Shown here one piece after another: positions 20,481 to 32,529 of a DNA stretch of 64,000 nt; the first letter of the stretch is position 1; every line of letters begins with the position of its first letter. Location: contig CM049306.1 in NCBI GenBank assembly GCA_026874595.1, forward strand, positions 2,370,019 to 2,434,018. The letters run 5' to 3'. The translations under genes were made by a program, and so were the position numbers. This DNA comes from Sipunculus nudus. Lineage: Eukaryota; Annelida; Sipuncula; Golfingiida; Sipunculidae. The notes under the pieces are model-generated. The model was given only the letters and a program-made list of their open reading frames with translations, did not search any database and was not told the origin of the DNA.

Positions 20481-22360
20481 GTTAGCTCAGCTAACTATAA
20501 GTCATCTGAGCTATAGTCGTGGTCCTTTGTCCGTCCGCTGTCCGTCCGTCCGTCCGTCCGTCCGTTAAACTGGCACGTTTTGAAACCGTAAGACCTGGGA
20601 ATTCAAAATTCGGCATAATGTTAGATGTCCCCAAGATCTCCTACCGTGCCGAAAACTGGGTCTTTGCGACTTCGTTCCTGTGAGAAATTAAGGAAAACCT
20701 CAATTTTTTTATTAAAAACCTATTTTCACACTTCAGGACTGCCTAATATCCAGACCACTCATCTGTTTGTCCTCATATTTACCATAAATATCCCTCTATA
20801 TATGTCCTATGTACATGCCAGAAATTATGTCTGTATTATATAATTTTAAAAAAGTTACGGGCCCAAACATAATGCATTTTGTAAAAAATCAGGAAAGATC
20901 TTTGATCACCTAACACAAAACATGTTAAAGCAATGGACTTTTTTTTCCAAAAATATCACTTTAATTAACCAAAATTAAATTGTATACCTAAATTAGATCA
21001 AAATCTTTTAAATTTTTTAAAAATATTAGCAAAAATAAAAAATTGGTTCCTTAAATTTTGCCCAAATTTGACCATGGCACATTTTTTTTTTTGTTACTGC
21101 TGTGGATTTAATTTTCACAGCATGTTTTTGTTAGCATTTCATCTGTTAACACAAAAAATATGAAACTAGTTGATCAAAAACTGTAGATTTTATTCAAGTT
21201 TTCAAGCACCATGTCACATATTGTGTACATCAAGCTAGTATTATGCAGTTTGCTAGAGCTCAGCTCCCCAGCTTCAGCTCCTAAAATTTGGCATACAGTT
21301 AGATGTCTCCAAAATCCCCTACCATGCCAAGAATTTGGTCACTAGGACTTACTTTCTTTTATATATTAATGAAAAACTTAATTTTTCCATTAAAACCCAT
21401 TTTTACACAAGACTGCCTAATATCAAAACCACTGATCTGACTTTGATCATATATAATATACATATTTTCTATACATTCACTTTGCACATGCCAGAAATGA
21501 TGTCAGTATTGCGTAATTGTTTGAAGTTATGGGCCCAAACATAATGCACTTTGTAAAAACTCAAGAAATATATTTACTCCCTTAACAAGAGGATTGCTAA
21601 AGCTAGAGATTTTTTTGTCAGGGATGTAACATTATTTAATCAAGATTCAATTGAATACCCAAAATTAGTTCTGAATTTTTCAAATTTTATAAGTTATTAG
21701 TATAAATATAAAATTAGTACCTTAAATTTGCCCAACTTTGACCATGGCACGTTTGTTTCCTGTGAGCACTGTTGATATAATTTTCATATCATGCACACAT
21801 AAGGATTTCAGCTTTTTAGTTTAGAAAGCTGAAAGAAATTGGCCAAAAATTGTAGCTTTTATTAATGTTTTTATGAGACCAGGTCAGACCCAGGCTCTCC
21901 TCAGCTCCTCTTCAGTCACCTGTATGTTGACTATATTTACCCTTCATAAAATTATGCACGCTTGAGGCGAGGAATACATTGGGGCAGCCAGGCAGTTTAT
22001 GGCCAGCCACAGTTGATCCAGGTGTCCAACCCAATTTATCTAGTAGTTGTTTTGACCAACAACATAAAAATAAACTATAAATTAATAAATTTTTATTTGT
22101 GTTTAATAACATATTAAAGAAAAATTAATAGGAAAGGAATTGTTAGTTGTTGAGTAAAAGGAAATTAACTTGCAGTTACTGATGATGCATGAAAATTGTA
22201 TGGATGGATAGAATGTCAAGTATTCCAAATAACGCCATGCATGCACCTATGGTATTTTTCAGTTCAATTTTAATGATAACAAAAATAAATCATATTATTC
22301 ATTACTAATCATTAGGGATCATATGAAGGAAATTAATGATAGACAAAGATGCATTTGATA
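20481..22360 (+). repeat. Hairpin-headed repeat with about 700-bp tandem body units
   Basis: It opens with TTAGCTCAGCT and a hairpin at 20483-20513, then a (GTCC)n tract at 20527-20566 and GTTAA. The body has two diverged units: 20600-21230 and 21270-22360 share GTTAGATGTC, ACTGCCTAATATC, ACATGCCAGAAAT and GGGCCCAAACATAATGCA. The second unit and its flank recur at 54955-56250. The head matches the reverse complement of 15970-16029. No coding capacity is seen. Confidence 0.78.
20527..20566 (+). repeat. (GTCC)n microsatellite
   Basis: Repeats of GTCC/CCGT follow the hairpin head and precede GTTAAACTGG. The minus-strand array at 15970 has a similar GGAC-rich tract in the same relative place. 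Confidence 0.9.
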
Positions 22361-22748
22361 ATGATTCTCTTATTATTTTAAATAAAAATTTTATTTGGCA
22401 CAATATTTGTTATTATATCTTAATAAATAGTTAAACTCTTATATTATATGTGCTGCTTATAAGTTATATGGCCAAGTCAAAATCTGTGTGACAATAGCAC
22501 TCCATAAGTCAATAAAATAAATGAAATCAATCCTCTTCCCTGTCTCCAAAGATACTATCAAAATCATATATAAGCTAAACACCAACAACTCATAATACAG
22601 CTTTTATTTATTTCCACACAAAATCAGCATGTGTCTCATTTCCAAATCATATTTTTTATCATATATAACAGCTGAGCGCCGTGTCCCATGGGTCCCTTGT
22701 TCTCTTGTGTCGTATGAAGAAACACAGTAAAACGAAGAACATTACACC
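22361..22748. other. AT-rich spacer, nothing recognised
   Basis: No gene or named repeat is seen between the repeat unit and the LINE fragment. Confidence 0.4.
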
Positions 22749-23063
22749 GGCAACAGAGGACAACACATTTTTATTGATGAAGACCTCACAAAGAAAAGAC
22801 TGGAAATGTTTAAACAGGGTAGACAACTCAAAAAGGACGGCCTCATAAGAGACTGTTGGACCATGGATAGCAAAATTACAATCATGGACGTTCAGAAGAA
22901 GCTTTTGTTTTTTTCCTCACCTAAAGTGTTAAATGACTGGGAAATAACTCTGAGAGAGAACCCACCACAACACTTCAATGAAGCTGTTTTCGATCAGCAG
23001 TTCTACGCCAAAGTAATCAAATCACTCAACGGGGTATGCAAGCCAAGCGGACCGTGGCTTTGA
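22749..23063 (+). pseudogene. LINE ORF1 C-terminal domain fragment
   Basis: The frame encodes Phe-Ile-Asp-Glu-Asp-Leu-Thr-Lys-Lys-Arg, a Lys-rich helix, and Asp-Cys-Trp-Thr-Met-Asp-Ser-Lys. This resembles the C-terminal domain of L1-type ORF1 RNA-binding proteins. The frame at 29589-29897 has the same pattern. Only the end of the protein is left. Confidence 0.6.
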
Positions 23064-23754
23064 GCTCTTCTCATATGAGAACATTTGAATTTTCACTGTA
23101 TAACACTTATGTATATTACATAAATGATTACTATGATGAGATATATTAACAAAGTTAAAAAAAGAATGAATATTGAAATATGTATAAGTATGTATAAACA
23201 GGTGGAGCCGACCTGACCCGAACTGCAACAGGAAATAGTAACGGCAAATTTCTAAAATAATGTTATTTCCTCCATTCAATCCTTTTCAAGTTATCGTCTT
23301 TCACGTGTGGAACACATATTTATATAATGAAAACAAATTTAAGTTTACACCTGGTAAATTTGTTATTTTGCATGCTGATATCCATTTCTGGATATCCTCT
23401 TGGGGTGCCTTGGTATATTCAATCATACGTATATATACGCGCTCATGGTATATTGTACAAAACTACCCAATCTGTGCTAAAGAAAAGATGTTTTCCCAGT
23501 ACAACACTAAACGTATATTGAAAAAGCTACAGTTCGTATTAATCTTCGGTTAGTTATTATTTATATAATATCATTGCACAAATGTTTGTTATTCAAGATA
23601 TATGGAAAGCACATTTGGCTACTATTATGTTAGGTTCGAATGGCAGAGGTCAAAGCAAGGGAGTACACGGAAGTTTGCTATTGCAGAAGCAGAGTTTCAC
23701 TGGTTTACAAAGAGAATATATTCGTTTATATATATATTATTACATATACAGAAT

Positions 23755-24985
23755 TTACATTGCATTCACCAAATGTAAGGGGTCTAAGAGATAGGCATAA
23801 AAGAGAAAAAAAATATTTATATGGCTAGGACGCAAACCGAGGGGCATTATCTTTCTACAAGAAACGCACATCTGTGTAAACAATGAGAAATCGTGGGAGA
23901 GAGAATGGGGGTCCAAAATTGTGTTTGCTCAATGGAATGAGATGAGTAGAGGTGTAGCCATTCTCTTTCCACACAATATTAATATCCACAAAATGAATGC
24001 AGACGTAAACGGACGTTACATATTTCTCCAATGTAATATAGATGAAGCAGAAATTATACTGATAAACATCTATGCACCTACCAAAGACAACCCCAGTGAA
24101 CAATATATTTTCTTTACAAATATTTTATCAATATTGGAAACGTTTATGGATAAAACATTAATTGTCGGTGGTGATTTCAACATTACTCTAAATCATAATT
24201 TAGATAAATAGGTGGTAATAATGAACCTGAATCTAAATACAGAAATTTAATCACCAATTTCCCATATGATTATGGTAACAGAGATATATGGCGGGATTTA
24301 AACCCAAACACTCGCACGTATACCAGAGTACAGAAAACCCCTAGGATTGTGAGCAGACTTGATTATTGGATAATCCCTGCTGCCCTCTCCCCACAAGTGT
24401 CCTCGGCTAATATAACAACCGCTTTATGTACGGATCACAGCTTGATAACATTAAACTTAAAATTAATCGGGTTATCAAAACAGGGTCCATGATACTGGAA
24501 ATTTAATAGGCTTATTTTAAATGATAAGGACTTTTGTTCGGGTGTCAGACGAAAAATAAAAGAAAAATATGCAGAAGAATCAATTAAAACTCTGGTATGG
24601 GACACTCTGAAATGTGAAATCAGGGGATTCGCTATTCAATTTTCGAAATTGAAAGCCAGGATTTTGCGACAGAACGAGAAAAATATCGAAGAAGAGATTA
24701 ATAGTATATAAGAATCCATCCAGACGATTGACTTGACTGAAAAGGGCAAACGTATGGATTACCTAAAGTCAGGAAATTTTTGAAAAAAAGCAAAAGGTTC
24801 TATTTTTAGATCGAGTGTACAATGTTATGAAGAAGGCGAAAACAGCACGAGATATTTTCTTTCTTTAGAGAACAGTAATCATATTAATAAACATGTGAGA
24901 CAGATTACAGGAAAATATGGTACTATAACGGGTGATGATAATATATTAAAAGAATGCGGAAGACACAGCCAAGCGAGGAATACAC
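23755..24985 (+). pseudogene. LINE ORF2 APE endonuclease domain and linker, frame-broken
   Basis: The start has Pro-Asn-Val-Arg-Gly-Leu, then after a frameshift Ile-Ile-Phe-Leu-Gln-Glu-Thr-His (about 23848). Further on come Ser-Arg-Gly-Val-Ala-Ile-Leu, Ile-Asn-Ile-Tyr-Ala-Pro, Gly-Gly-Asp-Phe-Asn-Ile (about 24168) and Thr-Asp-His-Ser-Leu (about 24433). These are the endonuclease motifs of L1 and Tx1 clade LINEs. Stops occur at 24209 and 24708. The reverse transcriptase is absent. Confidence 0.82.
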
Positions 24986-24993
24986 GGAGGCAA

Positions 24994-25155
24994 TCATGTT
25001 CATTTCGTTTTGAGTGACAGCTCATCGTCCCGGTAACCGTCTGAACAGGCCACACGCACAGAGAGAATTGCCCCAGACGTGGTTTGCTTAAGACCTTGGG
25101 CACATAGGATGACCGGCCGGTGAGCAGTAATTCAAACGAAACGTAAACAGCATCA
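24994..25155. mobile_element. Possible short MITE with imperfect inverted ends
   Basis: The left end ATGTTCATTTCGTTTTGAGT and the reverse complement of the right end (about 25122-25155, with AATTCAAACGAAACGTAAAC) match over most of about 28 positions. It sits exactly where the LINE fragment ends. No target duplication is visible. Confidence 0.45.
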
Positions 25156-25157
25156 AT

Positions 25158-25270
25158 ACATCTCATTAATTGATTTTTCTTACATCAATCCATCTCATTA
25201 ATTGATATTTCTTACATCAGTGCATCTCATAAATTCATTTTTCGTACACCAATCTATCTCATCAGTTATA
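25158..25270 (+). repeat. About 33-bp minisatellite
   Basis: Four units resemble ATCTCATTAATTGATTTTTC followed by TTACATCAAT. Confidence 0.85.
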
Positions 25271-25299
25271 ATTTCACCAGACAAAAGCGGGATACTAAT

Positions 25300-26460
25300 G
25301 TTTAAGCATGGTTGCACCGCGGCCGAGATTGATTCTGGAAGCGATAACTCTAAAAAATATTTCATACATCTTTACCAAACTTGACATGTGCATAGATATG
25401 GGTGAGAGGATGAAACCTATTTAAAATGGGGTCAGGACCTTCACTAGAAGAGTAACCTTGATCTTGAATTGTTCCATTCTGGGGTAAAATCACATAAATA
25501 TTTGAATATCTCAAGATATCTTGCATGGATTGATCCAAAAATCAAGTTTACTGAAGATCGTAGATAGTGTTGTCGTGTACCGGAAACTGGTGGCGCCAAC
25601 TATAATCCTCCTCTTGTTTTTCGTGCCGTTTAATACCCCCCATCTTTGCCACTTGACAGTACTGCGAGTATTATAAGTCAAACAGTAATGGACATTTTTT
25701 TTTCATAAAATGCATATACATAGACATGTGTTATGGATGATGTATATTTAAATTGGGGTCATGACCTTTCCTATGAGAGTGGCCTTGACCTTGAATAATG
25801 TCATATATGGTGAAAATCACACAAAATCATGATTATTTCAACAAGGGATGCATTGATTGGTCCAAAAATCAAACTGACCAAAGATCATGGATAAGTTTGT
25901 CTTCAAGTGGCGCCACCATCTGTCCACTTCTTGTTTTCGCGCCTTTAAATACCCGATCATTGCCACTTTACAGTGAGCATTATAAGTCAAAAACTAATGG
26001 ACAGATTTGGCTGAAATTGTGCATGCAAATTGACCTCGGATACCTCCATCTAATATTCAAGACTGGTGGCGCCATCTTTTACCATCTGCAATCTTTTACC
26101 TAAGGCGTCCATCTGTACATGTGCTTTGGGTGAAAATTGCTCACATCTCTCTGGAGTGGTTCAAGGTATTGGTCTTAAATTTGGCATGTTCATCCATCTT
26201 GGAAAATTTTCTTGTTAACCAGACAGGTGGCGCAACCTACCTTTCCGTTTCCGTAGAATAAATTAATGTTCTTTCTCAGGAGTGATTTGCCCTATTGGCC
26301 TGAAATTGTGCATATCCAGAGATCTTGGACTCCTCCATCTTGTACTCAAGACTGGTGGCACCATCTGCAATGGTTTCTGTGGCGTCCAACTGTACATGTG
26401 CTTTCGGTGAAAATTGCTCATATCTCCAGAGTGGTTCAAGGTTTGCCCTTACGAAATGAC
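25300..26460 (+). repeat. Tandem array, about 325-bp then about 290-bp units, with GGCGCC cores
   Basis: Two units (about 25330-25655 and 25655-25985) share GGTCANGACCTT, TGACCTTGA, GGTGGCGCCAAC/AGTGGCGCCACC and ATTATAAGTCAAA. Two further, different units (about 26010-26290 and 26290-26460) share GAAATTGTGCAT, CTCCATCT, CAAGACTGGTGGC, CTGTACATGTGCTTT and GTGGTTCAAGG. No protein is encoded. Confidence 0.75.
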
Positions 26461-26840
26461 ATGCAAGATTTATGCAAGATTTTTTTTGCAAGAACTTTGA
26501 AGGAAGTTATGCCAGATCTTTCATAATGCTGGCCAATAATGCAAGAATTTTGATGTAATATATAATGGAAAAAATAAGCATGAAACAGCAATTATGAAAG
26601 ATTTATGTCAGAAAAAGAGGCGAATTATGTAAATGAGCTAAGCAAGATCTTGCTTAATAAAATCTTGCTTAAATATGCAAGCAAATCTCATCATGTAAGA
26701 ATAATGTCAGAAACATATCTTGCAAAATATGAAAGCTTGCTTAATTTGCAAAATCGTTCTTAAATACAACATCTTGCTTAACATTACACAAGATTTGCAT
26801 TATGCAAGATCTACATCACACGTTTCTTGCATAATACAAA
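26461..26840. repeat. Low-complexity block built on GCAAGAT / CTTGCTTAA
   Basis: GCAAGAT, its complement ATCTTGC, and CTTGCTTAA occur many times in both orientations. They include an 18-bp perfect palindrome TAAGCAAGATCTTGCTTA at 26639-26656. Confidence 0.7.
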
Positions 26841-27109
26841 ATTATATAGCTGCCCCTGTTTACCTGGACCAAATCTTCCAAAATTAATAAAGAAGCTAAA
26901 AATCCAGCAATAATTAAGTAAGTGTAAGGGAAATATAAACTGCTCTGCACTTTGAATATAATCCGATTGCCAGCAATTGTATTCCCAAATCCTTTTAATC
27001 TTACACACTTTTTCACGAAGCAAGTATTTATCAACAGAACTTACAGTACATTTCTATACCAAAACCAAAACAATTTCAATAGTCTTGACATATTACGAAG
27101 TATTTATTG

Positions 27110-27460
27110 ATCAAACCAATGCATGTCACAACCAGCATATTGAATCACTCTTGCGATATGAGCAATTTTCGACCAAAGCAAATGCTCAGATGCTTGCCCT
27201 GCAATAACAATTGCATATGGCGTCACCCAGTATTGAGTACGAGATGGAGGTATCCAGGATCTATTGACATGCATAATATAAGGCCAATACAGCAAACCGT
27301 TCCTGAGAAAAAAGGCATCAACGTATTCTTCAAATGGTATGGCAGAAGGTGTCACTTGTCTTGTCTCAGTAACGAGAAAACATTCCAAGATGGGTGTACA
27401 TGACAAATTTCAGACCAATACATTGAATTATTCCTGTGATATAAATGATTTAAACAAAAG
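27110..27460 (-). repeat. Inverted copy of the 26.0-26.5 kb array unit
   Basis: The reverse complement reads GGCCTTATATTATGCATGTC, CTGGATACCTCCATCT and CTCAATACTGG, matching the unit at 26290-26360. It faces the array across the GCAAGAT block. Confidence 0.7.
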
Positions 27461-29200
27461 TAAATGCACGGATGGACCGGACGTTGAAATGATTGTAAAT
27501 AAAGCTTGTTCCTCATATTCCCACTTTCCAAAATATATGACTCAATGCTGCCAAATACAATATTAGTTCCCTAAAAGCATCTAAACACATACAACCACGG
27601 CTGAGATATGGTCTGTTATCACTATTAAAATAATTTGGCTCACAGAAAATAGACCAATGCAAGTGGCACTGCCTGCAGCTAACATATACTTATTCACCTG
27701 TCTCAGACAAAACATTGTATAAGCAAAAACACAGAAATCATTAAATGCTGCCTAATGCAATATTTTGTTTCCTAAAGCTGCAATTTCAAATAAATTGCAA
27801 TCATTCAATTAATTCAATACATTTTAAACACACACACACACACACAAGAAAACTGTTTAACCAAGCAGGTTTTTGTTCAATTTCTTCCTGGCATCTGTAA
27901 CAGCCGAGGTAATCTTTCTATTTAAATAAGAAGTTGTGGGCAGAGGTTCGTGGTTTTTTTGGCCCATGCCAATGGGTAATTTAAAACAAAATAGCAGATG
28001 TACTATTTAAAAGGAAACCAAGGAACTCAATGAACAAATTTGAAAACTGGGTTATAAAGTATTTTTTTTGTTTTTTTTACAAGTTAACAAAGGTATTCCC
28101 TGTCCCAGTTTAAAATGTGTTACAGGTTAACTATAGTTCCTCCAAGCATGTTCAATGGACAAATTTGCTTGCCTACTCAGTCACTAGAAACTTACATAAA
28201 GTACATCAGCAAACTGAATTATGCACTTATAATAGTCATGTTGTCATAAATTCACAAAAACCACAATGGAAACAAATTGGGAAGTGAAGATATTAAATCT
28301 GAATGAAAACAGCAAGGTCACCCCCCCCCCCACCCACCCCTTTGAAGATGGTATTACACTACTTACTCTTAAATGCATCAACCAAACTTGTGTTCAGTTT
28401 GGTGCCACCACTGTTGGTTTTATCCATCTGTTTCCCCATGCCTGAGGACGCTTCCAGTTCTTGCAAGGGGAAGACCACTCTCAATAATTTGTAGAATAAC
28501 GTACAAGCCTTTTTTTTTTTTTGCTATTGAGGACGAGACTGTCCTCAGAGTCCCCCCCCCCCCCCACCATAACATGGTGGTCCGTGAGAAGCCGAACTTG
28601 TTCCTACAATAATCATGTATGAACTCTAAATAATACATGTGAATTAACCTTTCATTTTTTATGTTCACAATTGTGTATGAACAGGAACATGAAACATTAA
28701 GAAATACTATTATTTGAATTTCGTTTTTCCAAAACTTAAAAAAAAATGGGGCCACTGCACTCAGCTGAATTCAAGGGACCTTGAACAATGGGTAGAATGA
28801 CTCCAAGCGTACTCAAAAATACATTTATCCAGTAGTCCTTAGAAAATAAAAAAAAATAATAATAATAAAGGTCACCATCACCTATAACTTCAGATTTTCG
28901 AGGAGATTTGCCCCAACCCAACAGATTTACAGTTACTGGTTCAACTTTGTAATGAAGTTTTAACAAATATTCACGAAATCTACGGAACAAAAGAACTGAA
29001 AGGTAACATTGTTTTGCTACAACTGCAAGCAAATTCGGGAAGGAAATTAGAAAGTCCCTGGACTCTGTCTACTCAAGCGAGTCAATCCATGAGGAGACAC
29101 TCACGCCAGTATTACAGCTTGGTGGGGCTTTCAGTGAACACACTAGTAAACAAGACGCAAAAAATATTCCGAGAGTACAAACCCTTCAGCAGGTAGTACA
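27461..29200. other. Non-coding, with microsatellite tracts
   Basis: It contains a (CA)n tract near 27829-27846, C runs near 28321 and 28551, and a (AAT)n tract near 28855. Open frames here follow these tracts and are not convincing. Confidence 0.5.
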
Positions 29201-29897
29201 CAGATGATGCAGCTGACTAAGGTAATTCAAACTGTGTTATCATCACCTTCAGTCATTGCCGCTTTTGCAGAAGCTATTCTGTCAGTGATTACTGAAAAGC
29301 TGGATGAACTTATCAATGTAAAAATAAATAGAGCTCGGAAAACCACTACTGTGTCGTTGGAAAACCTGTCATAAAGGACTTTTGAACTAGAAAATGAACT
29401 GAAACGGAGCAGAGAAATAATTAAAAAGCTCGAAACTAAACTGGACTCACTTGAACAATATGAAAGACGACTCAATCTCCACATTCACGGTATAGAAGAA
29501 ACCGAGGGGGAAAGGATTGACCATATTGTTATGACCTTTGTGCACAACAAATTAGGTCTGAAGATATGACCCTGCATGATATACAAAGATGTCACAGAAT
29601 ATACAAAGATGCCACAGAGTGGGGCCTCCAGGCAGGGTTCAGAGACCCATCATCATTAGGATGACCAGTTATAGAGAGAGAGCCGCCATATACAGTGCAC
29701 GGACAAAGCTGAAGGGAACCCGCATTTACATAAACGAAGACCTGACCGAGGAAAGAGCGCAACTGGCGTTCTTGGCAAGACGGGCAAAGAAGTCAAAGGA
29801 GTCAGCCGTAAAGGACTGCTGGACGACAGACGGCAGGGTTCTGGTGAGACTGATTGATGAAAAAATGCGAGAGTTTAGAAGTGTGAAGGACTTGTAA
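29200..29897 (+). pseudogene. LINE ORF1 protein: coiled coil plus C-terminal domain
   Basis: The first part (about 29202-29570) encodes a predicted coiled coil with heptads such as Leu-Glu-Asn-Glu-Leu-Lys-Arg and ends Gln-Tyr-Glu-Arg-Arg-Leu-Asn-Leu-His-Ile-His-Gly. It has one in-frame stop near 29371 and a break near 29570. The second part (29589-29897, intact) has Arg-Cys-His-Arg-Val-Gly, Pro-Ile-Ile-Ile-Arg-Met, Tyr-Ile-Asn-Glu-Asp-Leu-Thr and Asp-Cys-Trp-Thr-Thr-Asp-Gly. This is the layout of L1-type ORF1 proteins (coiled coil, RRM, C-terminal domain), which bind the element RNA. No ORF2 follows directly. Confidence 0.75.
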
Positions 29898-30096
29898 GGC
29901 CTGTAAAATATGTATGTACTGATGTATCGGAAATATTGAGAAAAAAGTAAATATTGTAAACTCTCATTAAAATATATGTTTTTATAACAGAAAAATAGGA
30001 AAGGTTTAAATTGTAAAAACAAGGAATAACAAAATAAAAGCAATTTGTTTAAACGTCGTGTGAAGCGTCACATAACCATTTTACACTATATGTACT

Positions 30097-30240
30097 TATA
30101 AATAGAGAAACATTAACTTACTCTGGAACTATTAGAAACAGGTGAAAAATAAAAAAATACTTATAAATACTTATAAATAGAGAAATATGAACTTACTCTG
30201 GAACTATTAGAAACAGATGAAAAATAAAAAAAAATCTAAT
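30097..30240 (+). repeat. Two-unit, about 72-bp tandem repeat
   Basis: CTTATAAATAGAGAAA, ACTTACTCTGGAACTATTAG and GAAAAATAAAAAAA occur twice in order. Confidence 0.88.
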
Positions 30241-31330
30241 TAATATATGTAAAGTGATATCAGAAGAGTAAGAAAGAAATGAAAACGTGTTAAAAGGTTA
30301 AATTGAAAAAAATGGACAGATGTATAGAAAATATGTGTATATGGTCTAAAATACATACATGAACCTTGAATATGTAAAGTGATATCAAAAGAGAAAGAAA
30401 GAAATAGAAAACGTTTAAAAAGGTTATATTGTATAATTTGATAGACGTATACAAAATGTGTGTATAAGAGAACACATACTAGAGCCATGAACTTTTGTTA
30501 ACTGATATCACAAGCGTAATGAAGAAATAGAAAACGTGTAAAAAAAGGTAATAATGTAAAATTGGAAATATGTACATGGAATGTGTGGATAAGATCTAAA
30601 ATATATACAAGAACCGTAAAATATGTAAAGTGGTATCACAAGAGTAAAAATGAAACAAAAAAACGGGTAAAAAGTTTGTATTGAAAATTGGAAAGATGTA
30701 GAGAAAATGTGTGTATAAGATCTAAAATACTTACTAGCCTTTAATATGTAAAGTGATAACACAGGTCGAAGAAAGAAATAGGAAAATGTATAAAAAAAGG
30801 ATAAATTATAAAATTGGAAAGATGTATTAGAAAATGTGTATATAGGATTTAAAATACATACTAGAGCAGTTAAAAAAAAGGTAAAGTGACTTTACAAGTG
30901 AAAGAAAAATTAGAAAATGCATACAATGGTTATATTGTAAACATTTGAAAGATGTATAGAAAATGTGTATAAGATTTAAAATACATACGAGAGCTTTAAA
31001 GATATGTAAATTGATACCACAAGTGTAAGAAAGAAATAGAAAACAAGTAGAAAAAAGTTATAATGTAAAAATTGGAAAGATGTATAGAAAATGTGTATAT
31101 AAGATCTAAAATACATACTAGAGCATTGGAAATGCGTAAAGGGACTTCAAAATGAAAGAAGGGGAAAATGTGTAAAAAAGGATATGTTGAAAAATTTGAA
31201 AGATATTGTGAAAATGTGTGTATAAGATCTAAAATACCTATCACAAAAAACAGGAAAAAAATTGAGAACGTGTAAAATGGTTATATTGTAAATATTTTAA
31301 AGATGTTTGGAAGCGTGTGTATACATAAAT
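30241..31330 (+). repeat. About 123-bp AT-rich minisatellite, eight or more units
   Basis: GTAAAGTGATATCAC or a variant recurs near 30250, 30375, 30497, 30624, 30747, 30888, 31005 and 31136. Each is followed by AAGAAAGAAATAGAAAACG, a GGTTATATTGTA-like stretch, GATGTATAGAAAATGTGTG and TAAAATACATACTAGAG. Minus-strand open frames are artefacts of the repeat. Confidence 0.88.
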
Positions 31331-31983
31331 ATCACACCTCGTTTCATTTTAGTTAGATTCGAAAATTATAAATAAATTTAATGATACAGTAAAGATTGAA
31401 AGATAAAAAGCTGTGATAATGTGTAAAGTATATCACAGCAGGATGACATCAGGAAAAGGATTAAAATACTGAGAATATTGAGCATATTGTAAATGTGTAG
31501 ACTACACAAGTAAAATTCATTAATATATTGTAAACAAACATATAAATCTCCTAGAAAACTAGAGTATAATTCAAATACATTAAATTATTAGGACAGTCGA
31601 AGAAATGATAAATTAACATACAGAAGGTTACTGTTAGGATGTAAAGATGTTCTTTATTTATTACCGGAATTCTAACCTGCAAAACTATTGTACTAGAAAC
31701 TAAACATTGTTACAAAATATATATACTTTTGAAGGATAGGAAACTTGTAAACCCCCTTATGAATGCTAACATGCACAAAATGATGCAACAGTCCTGTATA
31801 CAACACAAAGCACATTTTTCACAATTAAATTTGTTAAAGTTTTGTTACATTTACTTGTTTACATGAACACAGGAAAATACAAGGGAATATTTTCTTCCCG
31901 GGCCATTGTGAGTAAAGGTTACTGGGTACCCATTCAAAAGTTGAACACCGAGTTTTGTTTGTCAGGGGAGTACTACTCACCAA
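31331..31983. other. AT-rich spacer, nothing recognised
   Basis: No coding region is supported. Confidence 0.4.
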
Positions 31984-32345
31984 ATGGAGATTAAAATCAG
32001 TGTATTTGGTTGTTTTAGCCTCCATTATAACTTTCGGACTCCTGTCAGAGTCCTGCTTTTTGTGGTACCTCCCGTCAAATCATGCTTAGACCATTGTGCG
32101 CACTGGATCACCCGGAAAAGACTTATCTTGTCTGGGGACATTCACCCAAATCCAGGCCCGCAGCTGAATGATGTAAGAACTGAATCACACAGGAGTTTCT
32201 TATTGACCCATGTGAACGTGCGCAGCTTAGTCCCAAAATTGAAGCCTGTTTGCAAAACTAGGACATAATTGCATAATCGGGCTTACCGAGACATGGTTAA
32301 ATAACGACATAGACAACTAGATGTGGTCGGACAATGGTCCTCAGA
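31984..32345 (+). pseudogene. LINE ORF2 N-terminus with 2A-like motif and start of endonuclease
   Basis: The frame from 31984 encodes a hydrophobic and basic leader, then Ser-Gly-Asp-Ile-His-Pro-Asn-Pro-Gly-Pro at 32131-32160. It continues into Leu-Thr-His-Val-Asn-Val-Arg-Ser-Leu-Val-Pro-Lys, the start of an APE endonuclease. After a frame change the next piece reads Gly-Leu-Thr-Glu-Thr-Trp-Leu, the catalytic Glu motif. The Asn-Pro-Gly-Pro motif just ahead of the endonuclease matches the 2A-like sequences reported in some invertebrate CR1-like LINEs. The usual Glu is His here, so activity is doubtful. Coding is lost after about 32345. Confidence 0.7.
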
Positions 32346-32529
32346 GGGCCCCGCATTTTTGCTAGTGCTGGACTAGTTTACATATAAATGAAAAATTAAG
32401 TTAAATTTGAAAAATATGACAAACAGAAACAGGTTTTGATCCATATGCATGAGGAAAAAATCCTACTGGATCAAATGATATTAATGAAGATATGTCTGAA
32501 ATAATGTGTGCAATAGAACATTACCGAAT
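32346..32529. other. Spacer between LINE fragment and satellite
   Basis: No feature is recognised. Confidence 0.4.

Larger units (their letters stand above)
22749..24985 (+). mobile_element. L1/Tx1-like LINE, 5' half only, degraded
   Basis: The fragment holds the end of ORF1 and the endonuclease start of ORF2 in order. It stops within the linker before reverse transcriptase, near 24985, where unrelated sequence begins. Loss of the 3' half is unusual for a LINE, which normally loses its 5' end. Deletion or a later insertion is likely. Confidence 0.75.

Noticed and set aside
30240-31244. Several minus-strand frames rich in Phe, Ile, Leu and Ser resembling membrane proteins
   Set aside because: They repeat with the 123-bp minisatellite and result from AT-rich antisense translation.
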